Assembly: GCF_913775355.1 (NCBI RefSeq)
Contig: NZ_CAJYIU010000107.1
Location: 1-61,106 of the forward strand
Length of the DNA stretch: 61,106 bases
Direction: 5' to 3'
Source: an uncultured Aureimonas sp.
GTDB taxonomy: Bacteria > Pseudomonadota > Alphaproteobacteria > Rhizobiales > Rhizobiaceae
Shown: piece after piece, positions 52,637-60,797 of the stretch
Layout of the letters: the number at the start of each line of letters is the position of its first letter
How positions within the stretch are numbered: the first letter of the stretch is position 1
Notes under the pieces: model-generated
Told to the model about the DNA's origin: nothing
Seen by the model: only the letters and a program-made list of their open reading frames with translations
Database searches by the model: none
Position numbers and translations under genes: made by a program

Positions 52637-53725
52637 ATGTCACAAGCGCCGCTAGCCTACCGGCCGGACATCGAGCAGCCGAGCGCCGACGAGCAGACGA
52701 CGATCGACGGGATCGTCCAAGGCATGACGGAGCAGAGCCGCACCGTCGAGAAGCGCGAGCATCACGCCGTCCGGGCGAGCCATGCCAAATCCACCGCGCT
52801 CGTCACGGGCACACTCGAGATCCATGACAGCCTGCCGCCCGAACTCGCGCAGGGCCTCTTCGCCAGCCCCGGCACGCATCCCGTCGCCGTGCGCTTCGCG
52901 CAGGGGCCGGGCGAGCGGCTGGGGGACCGGGTGTCGACGCATCGCGGCATGTCGATCAAGGTCTTCGACGTGCCGGGCGAAAGGCTGCCCGGGCACCATA
53001 CCGACACCCAGGACTTCGTCCTGGCGAGCGGCACCACGTTTCCCTCCGGCACGGCGGAAGGGTTCCTGCGCGACGGGAGCGTCATCGGCAAGTCCGCCGG
53101 GCTGCCGGAGGTCGCCAAGAGCGCCGTCGCGTCCGCCGCCCGCAACTTCAACCGGCTGCTCCACGCGTTCGGCACCGAGAGTGCCAAGGCCGACTTCTTC
53201 GGCCATCCGTTCTCGCACCCCCTGGCCGAGCCCTATTACAGCCAAGCTCCCGTCCGCTTCGGCGGCTATGTCGCCAAGATCGGCGCCTTTCCCGCTTCGG
53301 CCGCTCAGGCGGGGCTGAAGGATTGGCGGCTCGACCCGAAGGCGGACGAGGACGGCTTTCGACATGCCGCCGTCGATCTCTTCCGCACGAACGAGATCGT
53401 CTTCGAACTCAAGGCGCAGCTCTGGACCGACGAGCAGACCCAGCCGATCGAGGATGCCTCGGTAGAATGGTCGGAGGAGGAAAGCCCTTACCGGACGATC
53501 GCGACGATCCGGTTTCCGGCACAGGATGCCTACAGCGCCGATCGACAGCGCTTCTTCGACGAGGAGATGACGTTCCGTCCTGCCCACAGCCTTGCCGAGC
53601 ATCGCCCGCTCGGATCGGTCATGCGAGCACGCTTGCAGGTCTACGCCGCGCTGTCCGACTTCCGTCACCGCGAGAACGGCATCCCGGCGGTCGATCCGGC
53701 CGGCATCGGTGACATCCCGCGCTGA
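52637..53725 (+). CDS. Catalase-like haem protein (catalase-related family), paralogue 1
   Basis: ATG 52637 with GAGGGG upstream gives 362 aa. The N-terminal half shows the catalase-fold landmarks: HAVRASHAKS with the distal histidine, PGTHPVAVRFAQG, RGMSIKVFDVPG and TQDFVLASG. The protein is shorter than true catalases (about 480 aa) and has no clear R-x-x-x-Y haem-tyrosine motif at the end, so peroxidase or lipid hydroperoxide activity is more likely than classical catalase. It has a paralogue at 55347-56441. An EcfG-like promoter precedes it, consistent with stress induction. Confidence 0.85.
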   Translation: MSQAPLAYRPDIEQPSADEQTTIDGIVQGMTEQSRTVEKREHHAVRASHAKSTALVTGTLEIHDSLPPELAQGLFASPGTHPVAVRFAQGPGERLGDRVSTHRGMSIKVFDVPGERLPGHHTDTQDFVLASGTTFPSGTAEGFLRDGSVIGKSAGLPEVAKSAVASAARNFNRLLHAFGTESAKADFFGHPFSHPLAEPYYSQAPVRFGGYVAKIGAFPASAAQAGLKDWRLDPKADEDGFRHAAVDLFRTNEIVFELKAQLWTDEQTQPIEDASVEWSEEESPYRTIATIRFPAQDAYSADRQRFFDEEMTFRPAHSLAEHRPLGSVMRARLQVYAALSDFRHRENGIPAVDPAGIGDIPR

Positions 53726-53766
53726 CGTCCAAGCCGGTGATCCGCAGCTCCCGCGGTGGTCGTCCG

Positions 53767-53791
53767 GGAACTCGATCACCGCGGACCCGTT
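53767..53791 (+). promoter_or_regulatory. EcfG-like general stress promoter of the DJ-1/SDR operon
   Basis: GGAAC (53767-53771), 16 bases, CGTT (53788-53791), 75 bases before ATG 53866. This is an exact match to the known EcfG consensus and spacing. Confidence 0.7.
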
Positions 53792-53865
53792 CGCCAAGCC
53801 CAATGACGCCGCGGGCGCGTTCGCCAGCGGCATCGCGTCGATGACCGAGTTTCACAAGGACGTCC

Positions 53866-54435
53866 ATGACACTGACCAACCGTAGGATCGCCATCCTCAT
53901 CTCGCCGCGCGGCACCGAGGACCCCGAGTTCGCCAAGCCGAAGGCAGCCGTCGAGGCGGCCGGGGCGACCGTTACCGTGATCAGCCTGAAGAAGGCGGAC
54001 GCCAAGACCGTCAACAACGACCTCGACCCCGGCTCGACCTATGCCGTCGACAAGGCGATCGACGAAGTGTCGGCGTCCGACTTCGACGGGCTCGTCGTTC
54101 CCGGCGGATGCGTCGGCGCCGATACGCTGCGCTCCGATGCCAGGGTCGTCGCGTTCGTTCGCGATTTCTTCGCCGAAGCCAAGCCCGTCGGCGTGATCTG
54201 CCACGGCCCTTGGGTTCTGGTGGAGGCCGGCGTCGTCAAGGGTCGAACGCTCACAGCCTACCCGACGCTGAAGACCGACATAGAGAACGCTGGCGGCACC
54301 TTCGTCGACCGGGAGGTGGTCACCGACCAGGGCCTCGTCACGAGCCGCAACCCGGACGATCTGCCGGCCTTCTGCGCTACGATCGTCGAGGAGTTCGCCG
54401 AAGGCCGCCATCCGGCCCAGGCGAGGAGGGCGTGA
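53866..54435 (+). CDS. DJ-1/PfpI family protein (type 1 glutamine amidotransferase-like)
   Basis: A 189-aa protein with the family core: AILISPRGTEDPEF, then DFDGLVVPGG and the nucleophile elbow GVICHGPW with the reactive cysteine. The histidine after it is typical of the PfpI/YhbO branch, which is linked to protection against carbonyl and oxidative stress. It is the first gene of a two-gene operon; its TGA overlaps the ATG of the dehydrogenase by one base. A consensus EcfG promoter lies upstream. Confidence 0.92.
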   Translation: MTLTNRRIAILISPRGTEDPEFAKPKAAVEAAGATVTVISLKKADAKTVNNDLDPGSTYAVDKAIDEVSASDFDGLVVPGGCVGADTLRSDARVVAFVRDFFAEAKPVGVICHGPWVLVEAGVVKGRTLTAYPTLKTDIENAGGTFVDREVVTDQGLVTSRNPDDLPAFCATIVEEFAEGRHPAQARRA

Positions 54436-55205
54436 TGGCCGCCGTGTCGAGGTTCGAAGGCAAGGTCGTGGTCGTGACGGGCGCCGCGTCCGGCATCGGC
54501 GAGGCCGCGGCCAAGCGCTTCGCCTCCGAGGGTGCGTCCGTCGTGCTCGCCGACAAGGATGCGGAAGGCCTGAAGCGGGTATCCGGCGAGATCGGCGAGC
54601 GGGCTGCCCCCCGCGAGACGGACGTCTCGGACGGCACCGCTCGCGAGGCGCTCGTCGCCTTCGCGGTGGAGCGGTTCGGCCGGATCGATGTCCTCGTCAA
54701 CGATGCCGGCGTCGACCACCTAAGCCGGATCGACGAGGGGCCGTTCACGGACTTCACGAAGGTGATCGAGACGGATCTCTACGGTGTCGTCCACATGAGC
54801 CGGGCCGTCATCGCCGAGCTCCGGAAGACGAAGGGCGCGGTCATCAACGTGTCCTCGGCCTCAGGACTCGGTGGCGACTGGAACCACGCCGCCTACTGCG
54901 CGGCCAAGGGTGCCGTCACCAACTTCACGCGGGCCTTCGCGATGGACGAGGCCAAGAACGGCGTGCGGGTGAACGCGGTGAACCCGTCGCTGACCTACAC
55001 ACCGTTCACCGCAGGCATGAAGGACCAGCCGGCGCTGATCGCGAAGTTCGAGGAGCGCATCCCCATGGGGCGCGGTGCCGAAGTCGACGACATCTCCGGT
55101 GTGATCGCCTTCCTCGCCAGCGAGGACGCCCGTTACGTCACCGGCGTGAACCTGCCAGTTGATGGCGGCCTCTCGGCCTCGAACGGCCAGCCGGCGCTGA
55201 GCTGA
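54435..55205 (+). CDS. Short-chain dehydrogenase/reductase (SDR)
   Basis: A 256-aa classical SDR: cofactor motif TGAASGIGEAAA, NDAGV, catalytic serine in NVSSASG, active-site YCAAK, and the C-terminal PVDGGLSAS. ADKDAEGL after the second strand favours NAD(H). GAGGAGGGC lies upstream of ATG 54435, which overlaps the DJ-1 gene stop. Co-expression with a stress-related DJ-1 protein suggests removal of a reactive carbonyl, which is inference. Confidence 0.92.
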   Translation: MAAVSRFEGKVVVVTGAASGIGEAAAKRFASEGASVVLADKDAEGLKRVSGEIGERAAPRETDVSDGTAREALVAFAVERFGRIDVLVNDAGVDHLSRIDEGPFTDFTKVIETDLYGVVHMSRAVIAELRKTKGAVINVSSASGLGGDWNHAAYCAAKGAVTNFTRAFAMDEAKNGVRVNAVNPSLTYTPFTAGMKDQPALIAKFEERIPMGRGAEVDDISGVIAFLASEDARYVTGVNLPVDGGLSASNGQPALS

Positions 55206-55289
55206 CGCGGGCGGGCAGGGGCCGGCATCCGCCGCTCCTGCCCGAACGTCGGGACCGCTCGGCGGGCACGTAAATCTTAGCGCTGCGTC

Positions 55290-55315
55290 GGAACGCCGCT
55301 GGAGGCCGGGCCTTT
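55290..55315 (+). promoter_or_regulatory. EcfG-like promoter of the second catalase-like operon (weak -10)
   Basis: GGAAC (55290-55294), 17 bases, CTTT (55312-55315), about 32 bases before ATG 55347. It shares spacing and -10 form with the promoter before the first catalase-like gene. Confidence 0.4.
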
Positions 55316-55346
55316 AAGCCTTCGGTCTTTTCGAAAGGTTCCAGAA

Positions 55347-56441
55347 ATGACGCTCCCTGTCCCCGTTCGCTTCTCGCCGTCCGTCGAGGAGATCCAGCCC
55401 GATGAAGAGAAGACGATCGCCGAGCTGAACGAGACCTTCGACACGATCCTGGAGACGACGGCCAAGGACTACGGCCACGCCGTGCGGTCCGTCCACGCCA
55501 AGGCGCACGGCATCATCGAGGGGACGCTGCGGGTCGAGGACAACCTGCCGCCAGAACTCGCGCAAGGCCTCTTCGCCAAGCCCGGCGAGCACAAGGTCTA
55601 CATGCGCCTGTCGACCAATGCCGGCGACATCCTGCCCGACGCGATCTCGCTGCCGCGTGGGCTGGCGCTGAAGGTGCTGGATGTCGAGGGCGAGCGCCTG
55701 CCCGGCGCCAAGGGCACGACGCAGGACTTCATCATGGTCAACGGCCCGGTCTTCCAGGCCAAGACCGCCGAGGACTTCCACGGCAGCCTCAAGATGCTGG
55801 CCAAGACCACCGACCGGCTGGAGGGCACGAAGACGGTGATGTCGAGCGTGCTGCGCACCGTCAACACGGCGTTGGAAGCCGTCGGCATCGAGAGCTCGAC
55901 GATTCAGTCCATGGGCGGCGCGCCCAACGTCGATCCGCTCGGCGAGACCTATTTCAGCGTCACCCCGTTCCGCTACGGCGACTACATCGCCAAGTTCAGC
56001 GTCGTCCCCGTGTCTTCCGGCCTGACGGCGCTGACGAGAATCGAGATCGACGCCAGCGGCCGCGAGAACGCCATCCGCGAGACGGTGCAGTCGGAGATGG
56101 AGGCGATCCAGGGCGTCTGGGAACTCCGTGTTCAGCTCTGCCGGGATCTGGAGAAGCAGCCCGTCGAGGATCCGACCGTCGAGTGGAAGGAGGACGAGGC
56201 GCCATTCCGGACGGTGGCCACGATCACCGCGGCGCCGCAGGACACGTGGGCAGCGCCCAAGGTTCAGGCGGTCGACGAGGAGATGCGGTTCAGCATCTGG
56301 ACGGGGCTCGCCGCCCATCAGCCGCTCGGCAACATCAACCGGGCCCGCAAGGCGCCCTACCAGCATTCGGCGGATTTCCGCGAGCGCTTCAATGGCTGCC
56401 CGATGCACGAGCCGTCGGGCGCACCGAAGGCCGGCGCATGA
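55347..56441 (+). CDS. Catalase-like haem protein (catalase-related family), paralogue 2
   Basis: A 364-aa protein with HAVRSVHAKAHG (distal histidine), PGEHKVYMRLSTN, LPRGLALKVLDVEG and TQDFIMVNG. It aligns along its length with the protein at 52637-53725 (for example NLPPELAQGLF against SLPPELAQGLF), so the two arose by duplication. Length again suggests a minimal catalase fold with peroxidase activity. It is first in a three-gene coupled operon with a membrane protein and an epoxide hydrolase. Confidence 0.86.
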   Translation: MTLPVPVRFSPSVEEIQPDEEKTIAELNETFDTILETTAKDYGHAVRSVHAKAHGIIEGTLRVEDNLPPELAQGLFAKPGEHKVYMRLSTNAGDILPDAISLPRGLALKVLDVEGERLPGAKGTTQDFIMVNGPVFQAKTAEDFHGSLKMLAKTTDRLEGTKTVMSSVLRTVNTALEAVGIESSTIQSMGGAPNVDPLGETYFSVTPFRYGDYIAKFSVVPVSSGLTALTRIEIDASGRENAIRETVQSEMEAIQGVWELRVQLCRDLEKQPVEDPTVEWKEDEAPFRTVATITAAPQDTWAAPKVQAVDEEMRFSIWTGLAAHQPLGNINRARKAPYQHSADFRERFNGCPMHEPSGAPKAGA

Positions 56442-56950
56442 GTGGCGCACGCCTCTTCGGCGCCGTCGCCGGCGGAGTGGTCGCAGGCCTCGGCATTACG
56501 GCCATACTGGTGTCCGGCGAGAGGAAGAGCGGCCAGCCCTCCGAACTCGCGTCGCTGGAGCGGGCGAGCGCCGCAAGGCTGGGGCTGGACGTACCTGAGG
56601 ACGGCCGTCTCCCCGGCACAGGGGAGCAGGCGGTGATCCAGGGCGGGCATCTGCTCCTGTCGGCCGCGGCCGGCGCCGTCTACGCCGCTGCCACCGACGA
56701 GGATACCGACGTCCTGCGGTCGGGCATCCTGTTCGGCCTGTCCTTCTACGCCGTCATGCACTGGATCGCGGGTCCCCTGCTGGGGGTGAAGAAGCCGGAA
56801 TGGCAGTCCAACGCCGCGACCATCGCCATGCACACAGCGAATCACCTCCTGTTCGGACTGATCACTGCGGGCGCGGCGAAGCTGGCGAGCCGCCGCACGC
56901 ACCACGCCCGGACGCTCCGCAACAGGGTCGCGCGAGGTCTACAGGGATGA
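56438..56950 (+). CDS. Small membrane protein, 170 aa
   Basis: ATG 56438 overlaps the catalase-like stop (ATGA). Hydrophobic segments are visible near residues 5-25, 65-85, 95-115 and 130-150 (LFGAVAGGVVAGLGITAILV at the start), so it is probably a four-helix inner-membrane protein. The family is not certain; it resembles small integral membrane proteins next to stress genes. Its own stop overlaps the epoxide hydrolase start, so all three genes are coupled. Confidence 0.75.
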   Translation: MSGARLFGAVAGGVVAGLGITAILVSGERKSGQPSELASLERASAARLGLDVPEDGRLPGTGEQAVIQGGHLLLSAAAGAVYAAATDEDTDVLRSGILFGLSFYAVMHWIAGPLLGVKKPEWQSNAATIAMHTANHLLFGLITAGAAKLASRRTHHARTLRNRVARGLQG

Positions 56951-58086
56951 CGCCCTTCCAGATGAATTGGTCCGCCGCCGAGGTGGAGGACGTGCTGGCA
57001 CGCGTGCGAGCCTATCGTTTCCCGCCCGTGCCGAAGGGCGAGGGCTGGCGCTACGGCTGCGACGCCGCCTTCCTCCAGGACTTCTGCCGTACCTGGACGG
57101 AGCGCTACGACTGGCGTGCCGCCGTCGATCGCCTCAACCGCTTTCCGCAGTTCACGGCCGAGGTGGACGGGGTGGACCTCCACTTCGTCCATGTCGTCGG
57201 CGAAGCCGAGGGGCGTCGTCCGCTCCTGATGACGCACGGCTGGCCGGGCTCGCACCGCGAGTTCTGGAAGGTCATCGAGCCGCTGGCCTTCCCCTCCCGC
57301 CACGGCGGCCGGGCGGAGGACGCCTTCGATGTCGTGGTGCCCTCGCTCCCGAACTTCGGCTTCTCCGCCAAGCCGGAGAAGACCGTGGACCAGCGGCAGA
57401 CCGCGCTGCTCTTCGATCGGCTGATGCGGAACGTCCTCGGCTACGCCCGCTACCACGCCCATGGCGGCGACTGGGGCGCGCTGGTGACAGGCCTCCTGGC
57501 CCTGGAGCGACCGGGGAGCCTCCACGCCATCCACCTCACGATGATGTTCCCCGCACCGGCCGCGCCCCCCGAAAGCGCGGAGGAAATGGCCTGGGCGAAG
57601 GCGATGGAGGGGATCGAGCGGGAGAAGGGCGGCTACCGCCACCTTCAGGGCTCGAAGCCGCAGAGCCTGTCCTGGGTGGTCGGCGACGATCCCGTGGCTC
57701 AGGCAGCCTGGATCCTCGAGCGCTACCATGACTGGGCCGACCTGCGGGAGCGTTGCTTCGAGGACGTGTTCGACCGGGACGAACTCCTCGACACGATCAT
57801 GATCTACGTCATGACCGGGGCGTTCCCCTCCTCGATCCGCTTCTACTCCGCCGCCCAGGAGGCGAAGCTTCGGACCTTGCCCGAGGGGCGCCGGATCGAG
57901 GTGCCCACCGCCTTCGCCCGGTTCCCGGACCCGCTCCATCCCTGGCCGCCGCGATCCCAGGCGGAGAAGGGCTATGCCGCGATCACCCGCTGGACCGCGA
58001 TGGCCCATGGCGGGCATTTCTCGGCGCTGGAAGCACCGGAGCTTCTGGTCGGCGATCTCCGGGAGTGGGCTCGCGAGGCTGCCTGA
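56947..58086 (+). CDS. Epoxide hydrolase (juvenile hormone epoxide hydrolase-like, EHN domain)
   Basis: A 379-aa alpha/beta hydrolase with the N-terminal EHN region (about 5-105), oxyanion motif THGWPGSHREFW, nucleophile aspartate in HGGDWGALVTG, and the closing histidine in AHGGHFSALEAPE. It opens epoxides to diols by way of an ester intermediate. ATG 56947 overlaps the preceding stop. Placement in an oxidative-stress operon suggests removal of lipid-derived epoxides. Confidence 0.92.
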   Translation: MTPFQMNWSAAEVEDVLARVRAYRFPPVPKGEGWRYGCDAAFLQDFCRTWTERYDWRAAVDRLNRFPQFTAEVDGVDLHFVHVVGEAEGRRPLLMTHGWPGSHREFWKVIEPLAFPSRHGGRAEDAFDVVVPSLPNFGFSAKPEKTVDQRQTALLFDRLMRNVLGYARYHAHGGDWGALVTGLLALERPGSLHAIHLTMMFPAPAAPPESAEEMAWAKAMEGIEREKGGYRHLQGSKPQSLSWVVGDDPVAQAAWILERYHDWADLRERCFEDVFDRDELLDTIMIYVMTGAFPSSIRFYSAAQEAKLRTLPEGRRIEVPTAFARFPDPLHPWPPRSQAEKGYAAITRWTAMAHGGHFSALEAPELLVGDLREWAREAA

Positions 58087-58171
58087 CCGCGAGGCTCGGG
58101 CGAGGCGAAAACCGTGTCTTCCCGTCGGGCAGCCTGCCGGACGAGGGGACGTCGATCTTGGAAAACGAGAC

Positions 58172-58201
58172 GACCCGCGCTTGTCGATCCTCACGCGGGT
58201 C
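58172..58201 (-). terminator. Hairpin at the convergent junction, probable terminator of the MRJP-like gene
   Basis: GACCCGCG (58172-58179) and CGCGGGTC (58194-58201) form a perfect 8-bp stem. On the minus strand it is followed by GTCTCGTTTT. It overlaps the stop codon of the leftward gene. Confidence 0.4.
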
Positions 58202-59387
58202 CGGCGTCGATGCGCACGCGAAGCACGGCGTAGGGCGGCTTCTGAAGGTCGGCGCCACCGTTGTATTCGGGTCGGCGATTGACCTGTGCCGCTGAGACGT
58301 AGAGCCAGCCGTCCGCCGTGATCACGATCGTATCGGCCCAGATCAGCCGCGGGTCGGAGGCGATCGTCTCCAGGGTGCCGCCGGGATGGCGGCGTCCGAT
58401 GGCGTTCTGCTCCTGAAGCGTCAGGTAGATCCGGTCCTGCGCGTCGGCGCCCAGCCCGCCCGTCAGGCCCTTCTCGCCGAGATCCTCCACCCCTGCCGCG
58501 ATGTCGGCGTCGGATTTCGCGGTGTCGAGGAGGCTTGCTGCGTCCACGGCGTAGAGGCGCCGTCCCATCAGGGGCGCGTAGTAGAGGCGGTGACCGCCGG
58601 GTCCCAGCGCGATGCCATTTGCCCCGCCTTGGACATGCGTCGGCTTGCCCGACCCGCTGGTGCGCATCACCGGGCGATGCTCGACGAACTTGGCGACGCC
58701 CTTCTGCGACCGCGTGCTGGCGTGCTCGCCGAGGCGCCGCACGACACGCCCCGTGTCGAGATCGACGGCCAGGACCGCACCTTGCCCGTCCTGGCCCTGG
58801 TCGGTGACGAAGGCGCGGGCGCGTCCGTCGGCGATGTCGATGCGAAGGTCGTTCAGCGACGAGGTGGGCTCGACGCCTGGATCGAGCGGCACGATCTTGA
58901 GCACCGTGCCGGTCTCGATGTCGATCTGCACGAGCTTCGCGGCGCCGGCGACCGGCGAGCCGGAGCCTTGCGGCAGCCCGGCATCCAGCAGCCACAGCCG
59001 GTCGTCGCGATCGAAGACGCCGTTCGGCACATGGAAGAAGGTCGCCTGCGCCCGCTCGGGGTCCGGTCGGTTCGACGCCGCATCGGGATAGGGCGTCACC
59101 GAGCCGTCCGGCGCGACTTCGCCCAGCGTGTAGGGCTCGTCGCCGGTGAAGCGCGGCATCATGACGAAGACGCGGCCACGAGCGGAGATGGCGAGACCGG
59201 TCGGCGTCGAGGGGGCATCGGCGAGAAGGGCGAGTTCCATCGTGCCGACCTCCCGCGCCGTGTCGGCCGTTTCGCTGGACGAGGCTGCCGGAGCCGGCGA
59301 GGCCTGCGCAGCGGCGGCCCGTGCCGCAAAGGGGAGGGCGGCCAGGGCGGTGAGCGTCGAGGCGAGGAAGCGGCGGCGGGCGAGCAT
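58191..59387 (-). CDS. Exported beta-propeller protein of the major royal jelly / dopachrome-tautomerase-related family
   Basis: A 398-aa protein with a Tat-like signal (ARRRFLAS, then a hydrophobic core ending near ARAAAAQ). The mature part has six-bladed propeller text: DDRLWLLDAGL, LNDLRIDIADGRARAFVTDQG, GANGIALGPGGHRLYYAPL. Bacterial members are usually annotated as L-dopachrome tautomerase-related or gluconolactonase-like; substrate is unknown. It lies 31 bases after the SMP-30 gene and probably shares its transcript. Confidence 0.85.
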   Translation of the reverse strand: MLARRRFLASTLTALAALPFAARAAAAQASPAPAASSSETADTAREVGTMELALLADAPSTPTGLAISARGRVFVMMPRFTGDEPYTLGEVAPDGSVTPYPDAASNRPDPERAQATFFHVPNGVFDRDDRLWLLDAGLPQGSGSPVAGAAKLVQIDIETGTVLKIVPLDPGVEPTSSLNDLRIDIADGRARAFVTDQGQDGQGAVLAVDLDTGRVVRRLGEHASTRSQKGVAKFVEHRPVMRTSGSGKPTHVQGGANGIALGPGGHRLYYAPLMGRRLYAVDAASLLDTAKSDADIAAGVEDLGEKGLTGGLGADAQDRIYLTLQEQNAIGRRHPGGTLETIASDPRLIWADTIVITADGWLYVSAAQVNRRPEYNGGADLQKPPYAVLRVRIDAGPA

Positions 59388-59418
59388 GGCGAGAGGCCTT
59401 TTCGGGCAGGCGGAGGGA

Positions 59419-60402
59419 TCAGAAGCCGAGGCCGCGGGTTCGCAGGTCTATGGCATGGATGGCCGGGCCGGCGGCGATGAACAGTCGTCGTCCCTCGGGT
59501 CCACCGAAGGCGACGTTGGCTGCGGGGCCGGGCGTGGCGATGCGCCCGAGCCGGGTGCCGTCGGCTTCGTGAATGTGCACGCCGTCCTCGCAGGCGGCGT
59601 AGACGCGGCCTTCGGCATCGACGCAGAGACCATCGGGAACACCGCTCGTCACGGCGGCGAACCGCCGGCCTGTGCCGACCTGTCCGCCGCCTGCGACGGG
59701 GAAGGCAAGGATTTCGGCTGCCCCCTCCGGGTTCAGCGCCGCGCCGGAGTCGGCGACATAGAGCGTCCGGCCATCGGGCGAAAAAGCGAGCCCGTTCGGC
59801 TGGTCCAGCGTAGCGATCATGGCGTCCACGCGCCCCGAAGGATCGATGCGGTAGACCCGCCGAGCATCTTGCTCCGGTTCGGCCATCAGGCCCTCGTCGG
59901 GCTGGCGGATGCCGAACACCGGATCGGTGAACCAGATCGCGCCATCCGGGGCCAAGGCTGCGTCGTTCGGCGAATTGAGCCGCTTGCCCTCGAAGCGGTC
60001 GGCGAGCACGGTGAGGCGTCCGTCCGGCTCCTCGCGCGTGACGCGCCGGGTCCGGTGCTCGCAGGTGACGAGCCGCCCCCCAGCGTCGAGCACGTTGCCG
60101 TTTGCATTGTCGGACGGGTCTCTCAAGGTCGTTACCGATCCGTCGTCGCGCAGGAGAGACAGGCGATTGGACCGCGTATCGCTGAACACCAGCCCGCCTC
60201 GGCTCGGGCTCCAGCAGAGGCCCTCGCACCATCGCCCGCCGTTGTAGAGCGTGCGCAGCGCGGCGTCCGGAGCGACGATGCGCCCGAAGCGCGGATCGAT
60301 GCCCTGCACGGACGAGGCGGCCGCCGCGTGGCGCCCGAGGGACGCCGAGACGAGGATCGAAAGGCCTGCCTTAAGAAGACCGCGCCGGCCACCGTCGTAC
60401 AT
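59419..60402 (-). CDS. Exported SMP-30/gluconolactonase family protein
   Basis: A 327-aa protein with a Tat-like signal (GRRGLLKAGLS). The metal-binding blocks of SMP-30 lactonases follow: CEGLCWSP (glutamate), LNSPNDAALAPDGAIWFTDP (asparagine) and QPNGLAFSPDGRTLYVADSG (aspartate). Family members hydrolyse sugar lactones such as gluconolactone with calcium or zinc. It is followed by the MRJP-like gene, so the two exported propellers form a small operon, perhaps for periplasmic sugar oxidation products. Confidence 0.9.
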   Translation of the reverse strand: MYDGGRRGLLKAGLSILVSASLGRHAAAASSVQGIDPRFGRIVAPDAALRTLYNGGRWCEGLCWSPSRGGLVFSDTRSNRLSLLRDDGSVTTLRDPSDNANGNVLDAGGRLVTCEHRTRRVTREEPDGRLTVLADRFEGKRLNSPNDAALAPDGAIWFTDPVFGIRQPDEGLMAEPEQDARRVYRIDPSGRVDAMIATLDQPNGLAFSPDGRTLYVADSGAALNPEGAAEILAFPVAGGGQVGTGRRFAAVTSGVPDGLCVDAEGRVYAACEDGVHIHEADGTRLGRIATPGPAANVAFGGPEGRRLFIAAGPAIHAIDLRTRGLGF

Positions 60403-60738
60403 CTCTCACCTCGCTGCTTCGTCGATCGGGCAAACGGAGAACGAGGACGTTTCGATCCCCCTTCCGGATCGGGCGACCCGCGCAGCTCTGCAACACGATG
60501 ACCGATGGTGAGAGGGCCGTGACGGGCGAAGACAACGACTCCTTGTCTTCTGGAGAGAAATGAACCTTCGACGCCGTCTGCGCTCAGGCTCTGATCTTCC
60601 TTTGTCCCTCGATACCTCTCGCCTGATATGATGAGGGGTCCACCAGCGCGGACCCTGATAGGACATCCAAGAGCGTCCCGCTTGTTCGCAGCCTATTCGC
60701 CTGCGAACGATGGGCGCCACAACAGACAGCATACGAAG
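60403..60738. other. Gap upstream of the SMP-30 gene
   Basis: Leftward promoter region. No gene, and no GGAAC-type motif in the right orientation, was seen. Confidence 0.4.
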
Positions 60739-60767
60739 AAGCCGGCCCCTCATGAGAGCCGGCTTTT
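60739..60767 (+). terminator. Bidirectional-looking terminator hairpin
   Basis: AAGCCGGC (60739-60746) and GCCGGCTT (60758-60765) enclose an 11-base loop and are followed by TT. It carries a short T-run to the right and a short A-run to the left. No rightward gene precedes it within 300 bases. Confidence 0.6.
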
Positions 60768-60797
60768 GGCGCCTTCAAGCCCGTTTGCAGGGGCTGT

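Noticed and set aside
49975-52638. 887-aa minus-strand ORF
   Set aside because: It is a shadow of the hybrid histidine kinase, whose PAS, kinase and receiver motifs are all on the plus strand.
56842-58995. 717-aa minus-strand ORF
   Set aside because: It spans two unrelated real genes on opposite strands and has the low-complexity arginine-rich composition of a shadow.
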